Under the pieces are notes generated by a model. The model saw only the letters and a program-made list of their open reading frames with translations, made no database searches and was not told where the DNA came from. A DNA stretch of 64,000 nt from positions 434,001-498,000 of the forward strand of contig NZ_CP010827.1 of assembly GCF_000833575.1 (NCBI RefSeq), written 5' to 3'. Origin of the DNA: Corynebacterium singulare. Its GTDB lineage: Bacteria; Actinomycetota; Actinomycetes; Mycobacteriales; Mycobacteriaceae. Shown one piece after another: positions 46,376-55,563 of this stretch. The number at the start of each line of letters is the position of its first letter. The first letter of the stretch is position 1. The translations under genes and the position numbers were made by a program.

Positions 46376-47625
46376 CGTTCAACCTCCAGTGGCGGTAGCT
46401 CGGAGCCGCACGTCTGCATGGTGTGCACAAAGGGAGCCAGAGCCCTGGCTTGTTCCGCGGGCGAACGGTGCGAAAGCTCGTTTTCAATCCAGGCGCGCGC
46501 AGGAGTAGTTGTGCCCTGTGCGCTGAGGGTAGAAAAGCTGTCGTCCCCCGTTCTGAACGCATACGTGGCCCAGTCCGAAAGTACCTGGTGTGCGTTGCGG
46601 GAGGCAGAAGTTTCTTCGCAGGGGCGCTGAGCGCGCAGCGCCGCAGCTTGAGCCTCATAAACCCGCGTGTACAGGGCCGCTGGGCTGGCCACTGTGTGGG
46701 ATAGCTCCGTCGCGTGCTCGGAGCCAGGTTGACCGTATGTGCCGGTGAGGGGAGGAAGGCCGGCGTCGACAAGCACCTGCGTGAATTCCTGCCAGTGCGC
46801 GTCGGCAGCCACGACGAGTGCGTGGTCTTCTGGCCAACTGCAGTATCGCTGTGTGTTCGCATCCCGGGTGCATCTTGCCGACGCCTCCGTGGTGTCCCGT
46901 GCCCGCGTACCTTGGGACCCCACTGCGGCGGAGCCAACAGCGGCGACGGTGATGATGGCGAGGAGAGTCAGCGCGGTGTAACGCGGGGCAGGGTGGTGGC
47001 GTGTCAGTGCGGCAAGGACACAGGCGCTTAAGGCCGCTACCATGACGGCAGAAATTGCGACCGAAGCCACCCGTGGCTGCCGTGCGATCAGCTCGTACCC
47101 ATTGCCGGGGAAGAAAAGAAAGCGTAGGGAGGCCGGTGTGGAATCCGCACACGCCGATACCACGCACAAAGCTAGCGTGAGCAGTGCTGCGAGTAACGCG
47201 GCGAGCATCCGGCGCCGGACAAGGACTCCCAACCCCGCACCGAGAACCGCACACAGCACAACCCACACAAGGCTGCTGATGATGACGAGGAACCATGGCG
47301 AGCCGCCCACGGGTGCGGTATAGACAAACCCTGCCAGGATCATGAAGCCGATAAGAATGCTGGCCAGTCCCCACGCCAACGCCGGGCCGACGAGGAGTAC
47401 TGCTGTGCGAGCGCGCGAGGTGGATGTGGAGCGCAGAAACGTAGCGTCCTGGCTTCCTGCGTCCCATGCAGTAATACTTGCGAGAAGTACGCCCGTAGCC
47501 GCGGCGACAACCGCACAGATTGCGGTGGCCTCCGGCCAGGAACCGGCGACGTTACTGCCCCGCGCAGAGGCAAAACTCAGCAGTGCGGTGAAGAGTACAA
47601 CAGGAATGAAGCGAACGTGTCTCAC
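46372..47625 (-). CDS. ABC exporter membrane subunit with extracytoplasmic domain
   Basis: This 417-residue protein has six or more hydrophobic segments in its first 250 residues, then an extracytoplasmic region of about 165 residues containing paired cysteines (CTRDANTQRYCSWPEDHA and a later CEETS/TCGSE pair) that may form disulfides. The GTG start overlaps the ATPase stop by 4 nt (GTGA), which decides it over an upstream frame. It resembles uncharacterised actinobacterial ABC permeases. Target is unknown; export or peptide resistance is possible. Confidence 0.65.
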   Translation of the reverse strand: MRHVRFIPVVLFTALLSFASARGSNVAGSWPEATAICAVVAAATGVLLASITAWDAGSQDATFLRSTSTSRARTAVLLVGPALAWGLASILIGFMILAGFVYTAPVGGSPWFLVIISSLVWVVLCAVLGAGLGVLVRRRMLAALLAALLTLALCVVSACADSTPASLRFLFFPGNGYELIARQPRVASVAISAVMVAALSACVLAALTRHHPAPRYTALTLLAIITVAAVGSAAVGSQGTRARDTTEASARCTRDANTQRYCSWPEDHALVVAADAHWQEFTQVLVDAGLPPLTGTYGQPGSEHATELSHTVASPAALYTRVYEAQAAALRAQRPCEETSASRNAHQVLSDWATYAFRTGDDSFSTLSAQGTTTPARAWIENELSHRSPAEQARALAPFVHTMQTCGSELPPLEVER

Positions 47626-48368
47626 AAAGCAGCCCCTCCCTGTGTACCATCGGTAGCTTGTTCGGTGACGGCGCAGAATCCTTGTTCTACGGAGCCGTAC
47701 CTTTCGATGAAATCTGCAACAGAAGAATCGGCTGCGATGCACCCACGATGAAGAATGAGCGCGCGATCGGCGGAGTCCATATCAGCCGCGACGTGCGTAG
47801 ACATGAGAACAGTGGTGCCGTTCGAGGCCATGTCACGCAGTGCGCGGATAAGCGAGGAGCGGTGGTGTGGGTCGAGGCCCGCGGTGGGTTCGTCGAGAAG
47901 CAGTACATCTGGCTCGTGGACAATGCCCGCCGCGACCATGGCGCGGCGCTGCATTCCACCGGACATCGCGCGCAGGCGAGTAGTGCTGTGGTCCTCCAAG
48001 CCAATTATCCGCAAGGCATTGACCGCGTGCTGGCGTGCTGTCGCGCGGTCTAGTCCGCGCAGCCAGCCAACGTCTGCTACGAAATCCACTGCGCGTTGCG
48101 CCGGATCAAAGGCATTGCGTTGCGGAACCCAGCCGACACGTTGCCGCCACGAGTCGGAACGGCGGACGTCTTCACCGCCCACGAAGATGGTTCCTGTCGG
48201 CGGGCGTAGCTCACCGGCGATGAGCTGCATGAGCGTGCTTTTCCCCGCGCCATTTGCGCCGAGAAGGACGGTGAGCCCTGGGGCGAGGTTGAAGGATATA
48301 TCGCGAACAATCTCAGCGCGGGCGGAGTAGCCGTAACTGAGATGCTGGACAGACAGGAAGGATGCCAT
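47622..48368 (-). CDS. ABC transporter ATPase
   Basis: This 248-residue ATP-binding subunit has Walker A GANGAGKST, signature MSGGMQRRAMVAAG, Walker B DVLLLDEPTAGLD and a switch His in MSTHVAADMD. The signature and short C-terminus fit exporter-type ATPases of the multidrug or antibiotic group rather than solute importers. It is the first gene of a three-gene operon with overlapping stops and starts. A divergent formate/nitrite channel gene lies upstream. Confidence 0.88.
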   Translation of the reverse strand: MASFLSVQHLSYGYSARAEIVRDISFNLAPGLTVLLGANGAGKSTLMQLIAGELRPPTGTIFVGGEDVRRSDSWRQRVGWVPQRNAFDPAQRAVDFVADVGWLRGLDRATARQHAVNALRIIGLEDHSTTRLRAMSGGMQRRAMVAAGIVHEPDVLLLDEPTAGLDPHHRSSLIRALRDMASNGTTVLMSTHVAADMDSADRALILHRGCIAADSSVADFIERYGSVEQGFCAVTEQATDGTQGGAAL

Positions 48369-48414
48369 CCCACAAGGCTTCCATAAGTGAAAAATGATTG
48401 CAATTGTTCACTGT

Positions 48415-48431
48415 AGGTCAGTGATTGACCT
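48415..48431. promoter_or_regulatory. Palindromic operator-like site before the formate/nitrite channel gene
   Basis: AGGTCA and TGACCT flank a 5-bp centre. The right half contains TTGACC, a possible -35, with TACGAT 19 bp further as -10. A regulator bound here would block the channel promoter. The regulator is unknown. Confidence 0.4.
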
Positions 48432-48493
48432 GCGGCGCGTGCGGAGGAGTACGATACAAAGGTCTTTGAAATCTCTATCGCGCGAGGTACTTG

Positions 48494-49279
48494 ATGTCCT
48501 TGAATGATGCTGCGGCAGCGGCGGTAACGAAAAAGATCACCTTGCTCGATGAATCCTTTTCCCGCTTTGCGGTGCGTTCTACATTGGCCGGCGTGTACCT
48601 GGCCATCGGTACGGCGTTCGCGGCGGTGCTGGGAATGGGCGTCGAGAAGCATATGGAAGGCATGGGCTCACTGGTCTTTGCCTGCTTGTTCGGCCTGGGC
48701 CTGTTTGCCATCGTCGTCCTTGGCGCGGAACTAGCCACCGGCAACATGATGTACATGGTTTACGGTGCAGTGAACAAGAAGGTCGGCTGGGGCAAGGGCC
48801 TGTGGCTGCTCGTGGTCACTACGGTGTTCAACTTGGTGGGCGTAGCGCTCTTTGCAGCGGCTATGGGTATGTCGGCGAAGCTGGGCGATATTGACCCGAA
48901 TCACCTCATCGCCACACTGTCGATGGGCAAGTTGGAGAAGGGCCCCGGCGGTATGTTCGTCGAGGCCATCCTGGCTAACTTTGTGGTCAACATGGCCATT
49001 GTGGGAGCGGTCTTTGCCAAGGACATCGTGTCCAAGTTCTTCGTCATCGTGCCCATCATCGCCTGCTTCGTGGGCTTGGGTCTTGAGCACGTCATTGCGA
49101 ACTTCTGCCTGATGGTGCTGACCTTTTTCTGCTCCAGCCCGCTGCCGGAGGGCTTTACCCTCGGTGCGGTGCTGACCAACTGGTCCATCGTGTGGGTCGG
49201 AAACCTCATTGGCGGCGGCTTCCTTATTGGTGGCGTGTACGCCTGGCTTAACTCTGGCCCGGACGCGTATCGCGACTAA
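48494..49279 (+). CDS. Formate/nitrite transporter (FNT family)
   Basis: This 261-residue pentameric channel protein has six hydrophobic segments and two re-entrant half-helices. The FNT signature region LGAELATGNMMYMVYGAV and the later FVVNMAIVGAVFAKDIVS with the N-M motif are present. It moves formate, nitrite or a similar small anion. ATG is chosen over a TTG 3 nt upstream. The gene converges on fdhD and overlaps its coding end by 32 nt, which suggests a formate link, although no formate dehydrogenase gene is nearby. Confidence 0.88.
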   Translation: MSLNDAAAAAVTKKITLLDESFSRFAVRSTLAGVYLAIGTAFAAVLGMGVEKHMEGMGSLVFACLFGLGLFAIVVLGAELATGNMMYMVYGAVNKKVGWGKGLWLLVVTTVFNLVGVALFAAAMGMSAKLGDIDPNHLIATLSMGKLEKGPGGMFVEAILANFVVNMAIVGAVFAKDIVSKFFVIVPIIACFVGLGLEHVIANFCLMVLTFFCSSPLPEGFTLGAVLTNWSIVWVGNLIGGGFLIGGVYAWLNSGPDAYRD

Positions 49280-50099
49280 GCTCGCCCGAATACAGATTGA
49301 AGCGGTCCCCGCGGGCAAAGCCAACCAGCGCCATTCCGGTCTCGCGGGCGGTTTCGACTGCGAGCGAGGAGGCGGCGGAGACCGCGACGAGCATGCCGAA
49401 ACCGGCCATGGCGGCCTTGTTTACTAGTTCGAAGCTGGCGCGCGAGCTCATCACGAGGATGAGGTCGCTGGCGGGGAGCATGTCTTCCATGAGCAGGTGG
49501 CCGATGACCTTGTCGGCCGCATTGTGCCTGCCGACGTCTTCGCGGACGACGACGGGTTCGCCGTCGAGGGTAAAGGCCCCCGCAGCGTGGATGCCACCGG
49601 TTTTGCGGAACTGCTTCTGCTCCCGCTTGAGGGCGTCGGGCAGCTTGGCGACGACCCCCGGATCCACCGGCACCCGCGGAATCTCATAGCGGGTCTGCTT
49701 CATGAGCGCCTCAATAGAGGACGTACCGCATACGCCGCAGGCGGAGGTCGTGGTAGTCAGGCGCAGGTCCGTCAGCGCGATCGGGTGGGGATTGGTGAAT
49801 TCCACGTCCAGCAGATTGTAGGGGTTGCGACCATCCACGGAGGCGCCGGCGCAGTACCGTGCTTCCTGGATATCGCTGGCCTTGTCAATGTGTCCCTCGG
49901 AGTGGAGAAAACCATGGGTGAGTTCGACATCGTGGCCGGGAGTGCGCATTGTTGTGGTGAGCGTTTGGCCACCAACGCGAATCTCCAGCGGCTCCTCGCC
50001 GGCGACGGTATCGCCGCGGGTATCGACCTGGGTGACGTGGCCGTCCTCGTCGAGGCGCACCTTGGTCACGGCAAAGGTGGCGTTGATGCGCCCGCTCAT
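49248..50099 (-). CDS. fdhD: Formate dehydrogenase sulfurtransferase FdhD
   Basis: This 283-residue cytoplasmic protein inserts sulfur from IscS into the molybdenum cofactor of formate dehydrogenase. The essential redox pair is the CGVC motif (Cys121 and Cys124, in TSACGVCGTSS). The conserved VREDVGRHNAADKVIG segment follows. It is cotranscribed with an upstream small DUF6457 gene (4-nt overlap). The formate dehydrogenase itself is not in the window. Confidence 0.93.
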   Translation of the reverse strand: MSGRINATFAVTKVRLDEDGHVTQVDTRGDTVAGEEPLEIRVGGQTLTTTMRTPGHDVELTHGFLHSEGHIDKASDIQEARYCAGASVDGRNPYNLLDVEFTNPHPIALTDLRLTTTTSACGVCGTSSIEALMKQTRYEIPRVPVDPGVVAKLPDALKREQKQFRKTGGIHAAGAFTLDGEPVVVREDVGRHNAADKVIGHLLMEDMLPASDLILVMSSRASFELVNKAAMAGFGMLVAVSAASSLAVETARETGMALVGFARGDRFNLYSGELSRDTRPGQS

Positions 50100-50344
50100 C
50101 GGTTGAGGGCCTCCTTTAGCGTAGCGATGTGAGCGCGAGCCTCCTCGACGTCTTTAGACGCCAAGCCCACGAGGTAAGCCGTGAGGGGAGCAGCCGGGCG
50201 GGATTGGGTATGCGCCACGTCCTTGGTGAGGTCAAGTAGCTCCTTCACGAGGGCGGTGGCGTCCGCGGGTGCGACGCCGATAAGTTCAGCGGCTTCCTCG
50301 AGCCATTGGTGGGCCGTGCGGATGGGGTCTTGTTCTTCATTCAT
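50096..50344 (-). CDS. DUF6457-like small protein upstream of fdhD
   Basis: This 82-residue protein is predicted all-helical and acidic (NEEQDPIRTAHQWLEEAAEL then VKELLDLTKDVAHTQSRPAA). Proteins like this are commonly encoded beside fdhD or molybdenum-cofactor genes in actinobacteria. The start is the internal ATG; a longer upstream frame runs into the rpsH leader and is rejected. It overlaps fdhD by 4 nt. Function is unknown. Confidence 0.75.
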   Translation of the reverse strand: MNEEQDPIRTAHQWLEEAAELIGVAPADATALVKELLDLTKDVAHTQSRPAAPLTAYLVGLASKDVEEARAHIATLKEALNR

Positions 50345-50652
50345 AACGATCAATGCTAACGCGTTTTGGAAAACAGCACGTCGCCGGGTAGAGTAAGCCG
50401 ACGGACTTGCATTTTTCCTCATCTCGCGCCGAGAAAATGGTGCGCGAACAGCGGAAATGTGCCAAGCCGGAAGAATTGAACACATCTACTTTGTTGTAGG
50501 CCCCTCGCCGTAGACAGCGGACCGTTGTCTGTATCAAAGGGTGGCGAGCGCCTCACGGTATTGACCGTGGGGAGCGTGAGTAGCCCGAAATCACACGGAG
50601 AACGCTTTGGTGAGCATGGGAACCGCAACGAGAAAGGTTACAGGTCACTCAT
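50345..50652. promoter_or_regulatory. Spacer and rpsH leader with palindromes
   Basis: No gene is seen. AGACAGCGG and CCGTTGTCT form a near-perfect dyad (50512-50530) with a 1-bp centre, suggesting a protein-binding site. CACGGT-ATTG-ACCGTG (50554-50569) can form a 6-bp RNA hairpin. A GAGAAAGG ribosome-binding site precedes rpsH. A promoter was not fixed with confidence (TTGAAC near 50477 has a poor -10). Confidence 0.45.
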
Positions 50653-51036
50653 ATGACTATGACTGATCCTATTGCCGACATGCTGTCGCGCGTGCGCAAC
50701 GCAAGTAATGCGCACCACGACTCCGTGTCGATGCCGACCTCCAAGATCAAGGCGAACATCGCCGAGATCTTGAAGCAGGAAGGCTACATCGCTGACTACT
50801 CCGTCGAGGGCCGCGAGCTGTCCCTCGAGCTTAAGTACAACAACCGTGAGCGTTCCCTGTCGGGTCTGCGTCGCGTGTCTAAGCCGGGTCTGCGTGTGTA
50901 CGCAAAGTCCACCGAACTGCCGCAGGTTCTGGGGGGCCTGGGCGTGGCTATCATCTCCACGTCTCAGGGTCTGCTCACCGACCGTCAGGCTCAGGAGAAG
51001 GGTGTAGGCGGAGAAGTTCTCGCCTACGTCTGGTAA
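50653..51036 (+). CDS. rpsH: 30S ribosomal protein S8
   Basis: S8 (127 residues) is a primary 16S-binding protein and often the autogenous repressor of spc operons. It begins [19 protein letters not shown] and ends GGEVLAYVW in the normal way; it is slightly shorter than average. It opens a six-gene block (rpsH to rplO) after the exporter and formate island, with a palindrome-rich leader upstream. Confidence 0.98.
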   Translation: MTMTDPIADMLSRVRNASNAHHDSVSMPTSKIKANIAEILKQEGYIADYSVEGRELSLELKYNNRERSLSGLRRVSKPGLRVYAKSTELPQVLGGLGVAIISTSQGLLTDRQAQEKGVGGEVLAYVW

Positions 51037-51050
51037 GGGAGGATTGACAC

Positions 51051-51587
51051 ATGTCTCGTATCGGTCTAGCACCTATCGCCGTCCCGAAGGGCGTCGACAT
51101 CACCATCAACGGCCAGGTTGTCAACGTCAAGGGTTCCAAGGGCACCCTCGACGTTGAGCTGCCGGAGCCTATCACCGTTGCCGTCGAGGACGATGAGATC
51201 AAGGTCTCCCGTCCGGATGACGACCGCAAGAACCGCGCTCTGCACGGTCTGGCCCGTTCCCTGGTCAACAACGCCGTTGTTGGCGTGACCGAGGGCTACA
51301 CCAAGAAGATGGAAATCTTCGGTGTTGGTTACCGTGTCCAGCAGAAGGGTAAGGACCTGGAGTTCTCTCTGGGCTACTCCCACCCGATCCTCATCAAGGC
51401 TCCGGAGGGCATTACCTTCGCTGTGGATGGCGCAACCAAGCTCTCCGTATCTGGTATTGACAAGCAACTGGTTGGACAGGTCGCCGCGTACATCCGCCGC
51501 CTGCGTAAGGACGATCCTTACAAGGGCAAGGGTATTCGCTACGACGGCGAGCAGGTCCGCCGCAAGGTCGGAAAGACGGGTAAGTAA
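51051..51587 (+). CDS. rplF: 50S ribosomal protein L6
   Basis: L6 (178 residues) lies near the sarcin-ricin loop. [20 protein letters not shown] opens the protein and [20 protein letters not shown] closes it, both hallmark segments. AAGGGAGG lies before the ATG. It sits 14 nt after rpsH and 3 nt before rplR. Confidence 0.98.
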   Translation: MSRIGLAPIAVPKGVDITINGQVVNVKGSKGTLDVELPEPITVAVEDDEIKVSRPDDDRKNRALHGLARSLVNNAVVGVTEGYTKKMEIFGVGYRVQQKGKDLEFSLGYSHPILIKAPEGITFAVDGATKLSVSGIDKQLVGQVAAYIRRLRKDDPYKGKGIRYDGEQVRRKVGKTGK

Positions 51588-51590
51588 GCA

Positions 51591-51992
51591 ATGGCTAACA
51601 CTGAAAACGCAAAGCGCACCCCGGTTGGCAAGGACATTTCCTCGCGTCGTCGTGAAGCACGCGCACGCCGCCACTTCCGCATCCGTAAGACCCTCCGCGG
51701 CACCCCTGAGGCACCGCGTCTGGTTCTTCACCGCTCCTCCCGCCACATGCACGTCCAGGTCATCGACGACTTGGCCGGCCACACCCTGGCCGCTGCGTCC
51801 TCCATGGAAGCTGACGTGCGCGCACTCGAGGGCGACAAGAAGGCCAAGGCTGCCAAGGTAGGCGAGCTCATCGCTGAGCGCGCCAAGGCCGCTGGCATCG
51901 AGAAGGTCGTCTTTGACCGTGCAGGCTACAAGTACCACGGCCGCGTTGCTGCGCTGGCCGACGCCGCCCGCGAAGGTGGTCTGCAGTTCTAA
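51591..51992 (+). CDS. rplR: 50S ribosomal protein L18
   Basis: L18 (133 residues) binds 5S rRNA. The Arg-rich start ([20 protein letters not shown]) and [19 protein letters not shown], then the C-terminal [20 protein letters not shown], define the family. It lies in the rpsH block, 40 nt before rpsE. Confidence 0.98.
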   Translation: MANTENAKRTPVGKDISSRRREARARRHFRIRKTLRGTPEAPRLVLHRSSRHMHVQVIDDLAGHTLAAASSMEADVRALEGDKKAKAAKVGELIAERAKAAGIEKVVFDRAGYKYHGRVAALADAAREGGLQF

Positions 51993-52032
51993 TGATTAAG
52001 GCACACGGAAACATCAACGGAAGGAACGCCTA

Positions 52033-52659
52033 ATGTCGGACCGTGAACAGCGTGACGGCGGACGCTCCGCCGAGAACAACAACGACCGCAAGGGTCGCAA
52101 CAACGGCCGTCGTAACGACCGCCGCAACCAGCAGGACAACGAGCGCGATAAGTACATCGAGCGCGTTGTGACCATCAACCGCGTCTCCAAGACCGTTAAG
52201 GGTGGCCGCAACATGTCCTTCACCGCTCTCGTCGTCGTCGGCGACGGCCAGGGCATGGTTGGCGTCGGCTACGGCAAGGCCAAGGAAGTCCCGGCCGCAA
52301 TCCAGAAGGGTGCTGAGGAAGCTCGTAAGAACTTCTTCCGCGTCCCGATGATTGCTGGCACCATTACCCACCCGGTTGAGGGTCGCGACGCAGCTGGCAT
52401 CGTCATGATGAAGCCGGCCGCTCCGGGTACTGGTGTCATCGCCGGTGGTGCTGCTCGTCCGGTGCTTGAGTGCGCTGGCGTGCAGGACATTCTGTCGAAG
52501 TCCCTGGGCTCCGACAATGCACTCAACGTCGTCCGCGCTACCGTGGACGGCCTCAAGCAGCTGGTTCGCCCGGAGGAAGTTGCCGCACGCCGTGGCAAGT
52601 CCCTCGAGGAGATCGCACCGGCCCAGATGCTGCGCAAGCGCGCAGGTCAGGAGGCATAA
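52033..52659 (+). CDS. rpsE: 30S ribosomal protein S5
   Basis: S5 (208 residues) acts in decoding accuracy and the mRNA entry site. The first 35 residues are a charged Asn/Arg/Asp-rich extension typical of actinobacteria. The core contains [20 protein letters not shown], and [20 protein letters not shown] carries the conserved loop. The gene lies 3 nt before rpmD. Confidence 0.98.
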   Translation: MSDREQRDGGRSAENNNDRKGRNNGRRNDRRNQQDNERDKYIERVVTINRVSKTVKGGRNMSFTALVVVGDGQGMVGVGYGKAKEVPAAIQKGAEEARKNFFRVPMIAGTITHPVEGRDAAGIVMMKPAAPGTGVIAGGAARPVLECAGVQDILSKSLGSDNALNVVRATVDGLKQLVRPEEVAARRGKSLEEIAPAQMLRKRAGQEA

Positions 52660-52662
52660 GCA

Positions 52663-52848
52663 ATGGCTCTGAAGATTACTCAGGTAAAGGGCCTTGTGGG
52701 CACCAAGCCGAACCACCGCAAGAACATTGAGGCGCTCGGCCTCAAGCGCATCGGTCACACTGTTGTGAAGCAGGACACCCCGATCATCCGCGGCATGGTT
52801 CAGAAGGTGCGTCACCTGGTCACCGTCGAAGAAGTGGCAGGGGAGTAA
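52663..52848 (+). CDS. rpmD: 50S ribosomal protein L30
   Basis: L30 (61 residues) is a small surface protein. [20 protein letters not shown] and [20 protein letters not shown] match the family along the whole length. It sits between rpsE and rplO with 3-nt gaps on both sides, so translation is probably coupled. Confidence 0.98.
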   Translation: MALKITQVKGLVGTKPNHRKNIEALGLKRIGHTVVKQDTPIIRGMVQKVRHLVTVEEVAGE

Positions 52849-52851
52849 ACC

Positions 52852-53298
52852 ATGGCTGATATCATCAAGCTCCACGACCTGCGCCCGGCCGCAGGCTCCA
52901 ACAAGCCTAAGACCCGCGTCGGCCGCGGTGAGGCATCCAAGGGTAAGACCGCTGGTCGCGGTACCAAGGGCACCGGCGCTCGTAAGCAGGTTTCCGCTGC
53001 TTTCGAGGGTGGCCAGATGCCGCTGCACATGCGTCTGCCGAAGCTCAAGGGCTTCAAGAACCCGAACCACGTTGAGTACCAGGTAGTTAACGTTGCTGAC
53101 CTGGCCGAGAAGTTCGCAGAGGGCGGCGACATCACCGTTGCCGACATCGCAGCTGCCGGCCTCGTCCGCGCTAACCAGCCGGTCAAGGTTCTGGGCAACG
53201 GCGACATCAACGTCAAGCTGAATGTCACCGCTGATAAGTTCTCCAAGTCTGCTGTCGAGAAGATTGAGGCTGCTGGCGGCTCCGCCACCACCAAGTAA
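52852..53298 (+). CDS. rplO: 50S ribosomal protein L15
   Basis: L15 (148 residues) is a late assembly protein. [20 protein letters not shown] and the glycine-rich [20 protein letters not shown] are characteristic. It is the last gene of the rpsH block. In most bacteria secY follows at once, but here a terminator and a 4-kb island intervene. Confidence 0.98.
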   Translation: MADIIKLHDLRPAAGSNKPKTRVGRGEASKGKTAGRGTKGTGARKQVSAAFEGGQMPLHMRLPKLKGFKNPNHVEYQVVNVADLAEKFAEGGDITVADIAAAGLVRANQPVKVLGNGDINVKLNVTADKFSKSAVEKIEAAGGSATTK

Positions 53299-53325
53299 TT
53301 CTCACCAGACTCTGTGAGAGTCAGG

Positions 53326-53376
53326 GAACCCTCCCGCAAGTCACCGTTAAGGTGTCCTGCGGGAGGGTTCTTGCGT
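53326..53376 (+). terminator. Terminator after rplO
   Basis: A perfect 13-bp stem (GAACCCTCCCGCA/TGCGGGAGGGTTC) with a 19-nt loop is followed by TTGCGTTG. The T run is poor, but the stem is strong and rightly placed 28 nt after the stop. Confidence 0.75.
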
Positions 53377-53601
53377 TGTGGCGTCGCATGAGCTTAAAGC
53401 TGAGAAGAAAACCTGCATTTTGCAGGATGATAGCGAACAATTTAAGTGGGTTGGGCCGGAATTTTCGTCCGGATGAGAATGAACTTGCAGGGCATGGGGT
53501 GTCTTTTAGATCTCATAGATTGATCGCAAGTAGCTTATAAACGCGCGGGGTGATATATTTTTTTGCACAGGGTTACTGCAAACCAGTCTAAGGAAAATAT
53601 C
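53377..53601. other. AT-richer spacer before a small secreted-protein gene
   Basis: Together with the terminator this is about 300 bp without a gene. It is more AT-rich than its surroundings. Two short hairpins (CCTGCA-TTT-TGCAGG and CCGGA-ATTTTCG-TCCGG) and TATAAA/TATATT stretches near 53536-53555 could be promoter parts, but no well-spaced -35 was found. Confidence 0.4.
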
Positions 53602-53982
53602 ATGACCATTATTAACCAGTTCGTGGCCGGCGTTATGGCCGCAGTGTTGTCGTTGTTCGGCCTGGCGGCGCCGCTTGATAACACTGGTGCACCTACCCAC
53701 GCAGCCGCGCACGTGGAGAATGCGGCTGCCACTGCGGGTGAAGACGCATCTGTTGTGCAGCCGGGTGAGAACCTTACTCCTCAGAAGGCTGTGGAGCGTG
53801 ACCTTTTCCTTGTCACTGAGGAGCTGGGTCATGAGTTCATGACCATCCGTTTCGAGGGCACCACGACCGCCCACATCGTTTTCCTTGAGTCTTATAACCC
53901 GGACACCGACCAAGCTGCGGTTGACCGTATGATGACGTCTCTGGCGGACAACGGCTTTGTCCGCGTCGACGCCGTCGCGTAG
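53602..53982 (+). CDS. Small putative secreted protein
   Basis: The 126-residue product starts with a signal-like stretch (QFVAGVMAAVLSLFGLAAPL), then an Ala-rich linker and a mixed alpha/beta region (PQKAVERDLFLVTEELGHEF then TTAHIVFLESYNPDTDQAAV). No family is recognised. The ATG follows AAGGAAA at a good distance; an upstream ATG without a ribosome-binding site is rejected. It is a single gene in the rplO-secY island, ended by a bidirectional terminator. Confidence 0.65.
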   Translation: MTIINQFVAGVMAAVLSLFGLAAPLDNTGAPTHAAAHVENAAATAGEDASVVQPGENLTPQKAVERDLFLVTEELGHEFMTIRFEGTTTAHIVFLESYNPDTDQAAVDRMMTSLADNGFVRVDAVA

Positions 53983-53994
53983 GACCTTACACGC

Positions 53995-54042
53995 GAGAAG
54001 CCCCCGCAGTCAGGAAAACGAGCCTGACTGTGGGGGCTTCTC
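53995..54042. terminator. Bidirectional terminator
   Basis: A 20-bp stem with one mismatch (GAGAAGCCCCCGCAGTCAGG and its complement, 8-nt loop) lies between the secreted-protein gene and the convergent oxidoreductase gene. Confidence 0.88.
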
Positions 54043-54063
54043 CTGTTGTCGCCGGCGCCGGAT

Positions 54064-55554
54064 CTAGGCGTCGTTGACCGTCTTCTCAAAGAGGCTTGGG
54101 AAGCGGTCGGACGGGTCGGTAACGGCCTTAATGCGTTCGGGAAGGTCGCCACCGTAGAGTTCAGCGAATTTCTCGGGGGAGTAGAAGGCTTCTGAATAGA
54201 GGGACTTGTGCCCACCCAGTTCGTTGATCTTTGACTCGATAACGCGGTTGAATGCGCCGTTGCCGGGGGCGGAGGGATCGACGTGGTTGCCTTCCACGCC
54301 GGACCAGAATCCAACGTTGATCCACGTCTGGCTGGGACGGAGGGGGTACAACGGCCACGGAGCCGGCGAGTCCGCGGCGATGTCGCCCCGGCCGATAAGC
54401 TCCTCGACGCCCTCGCGGAGACGAATCGGGCATAGCCATACCGGCTGGATGTCAGACGCGGTGAAGAACCAGCGTAAAAACTCTGGCAGTTTGTCCGGGG
54501 TTACTTCGATGTCTTGGACAACGCGTTCGCCGCGGGGCAAGCCCTTGGGTTTCTTGATGAAGTGATATTCCAGCTCGTATGTGCGGTCGAGACGAACGAG
54601 CTTCCAGTAGAAGGAGCTACGGCGCAGTTGGCGCGGCCAGATTCGGCGCACGCGAGGGTTTTGTGCACCGAAGGCGCGGGAGCACCAGAACCAGTCTGTA
54701 TCCCAGCGCCAAATGTAATCACGGACCGTGAGGCGATCGTGTCGAATTCCGCGCGAGTGCTGGAGGCTGCGGTAGAAGATCTTCTCGCGCGTGTAGTCGG
54801 AGGTAGGCCCTTCGTCATCCGTAAAACGGGCCATAACCAGATAAGCTTCTTCCGGGGAAAAGACGACGCCATCCAGCCCGTGGACCTCCACGCCGTCGTA
54901 GGTCTGGGTTTCGGAAACGCGGGCAAGTACAGTGCTGAGCTCCTCGACGTCGTCGAATCTCACCTCCCTGAGTTCCACATATGGTTTGACCGCGCGAAGT
55001 TCGATTCTGAGGCGTACCGCGTACCCTAGCGAGCCATAGGAGTTTGGAAAGAGACGAAAGAGGTCCACGTTTTTCTCGCGTGAGCACGTGATGATCTCTC
55101 CGGTGCCGGTCAAGATATCCATCTCGAGTACGGACTCGTGGGGTAGTCCATCGCGGAAACTTGTCGATTCCACGCCCATGCCCGTGACGGCCCCGCCCAG
55201 CGTGATTGTCTTCAACTGCGGAACCACAAAAGGCATAAGCCCGTGCGGCAGCGTGGCGTCAACGAGGTCTTCATAGGTGCACATGCCCTGCACTTCAGCA
55301 GTCTTCGCGATGGGATCTATCTCAATGACCCCGCCCAACCCAGAAACATCGAGGCCGACCTGCTCCCCGCTGCGTCCACGGAAGAGATTGGACGTCTTCT
55401 TGGCCAGGCGCACACGTTTATCTTTCGGTACCGCGTAGAAACTTCGCAGGAGCTTATCGACGCCCTCCCGATGCTCCGCCCAGCCCATCGGCGCTATCTC
55501 AATAGCGTCAACGCTGCGTTGAGTTCTCAAACGGTTAATGACACGCGAGATCAT
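54064..55554 (-). CDS. tmsA: FAD-dependent oxidoreductase, probable TmsA/BfaA (10-methylstearate synthesis)
   Basis: This 496-residue protein has an N-terminal FAD-binding (PCMH/FAD_binding_4) domain, seen in VDVSGLGGVIEIDP, TYEDLVDATLPHGLMPFVVP and TITLGGAVTGMGVESTSFRD. The C-terminal half is the large substrate-side region. With a cyclopropane-fatty-acid-type methyltransferase encoded 9 nt upstream, it matches the actinobacterial pair that makes 10-methylstearic (tuberculostearic) acid: the methyltransferase forms a 10-methylene intermediate from oleoyl lipid and the reductase saturates it. DHCR24-like or sugar oxidoreductases are alternatives, but the neighbour argues for lipid work. The two genes form one operon. 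Confidence 0.78.
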   Translation of the reverse strand: MISRVINRLRTQRSVDAIEIAPMGWAEHREGVDKLLRSFYAVPKDKRVRLAKKTSNLFRGRSGEQVGLDVSGLGGVIEIDPIAKTAEVQGMCTYEDLVDATLPHGLMPFVVPQLKTITLGGAVTGMGVESTSFRDGLPHESVLEMDILTGTGEIITCSREKNVDLFRLFPNSYGSLGYAVRLRIELRAVKPYVELREVRFDDVEELSTVLARVSETQTYDGVEVHGLDGVVFSPEEAYLVMARFTDDEGPTSDYTREKIFYRSLQHSRGIRHDRLTVRDYIWRWDTDWFWCSRAFGAQNPRVRRIWPRQLRRSSFYWKLVRLDRTYELEYHFIKKPKGLPRGERVVQDIEVTPDKLPEFLRWFFTASDIQPVWLCPIRLREGVEELIGRGDIAADSPAPWPLYPLRPSQTWINVGFWSGVEGNHVDPSAPGNGAFNRVIESKINELGGHKSLYSEAFYSPEKFAELYGGDLPERIKAVTDPSDRFPSLFEKTVNDA

Positions 55555-55563
55555 AGTCCTCCT

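Noticed and set aside
49497..50132. 211-residue open frame opposite fdhD
   Set aside because: FdhD motifs are clear on the minus strand, and the opposite frame runs past the gene boundary without a start signal.
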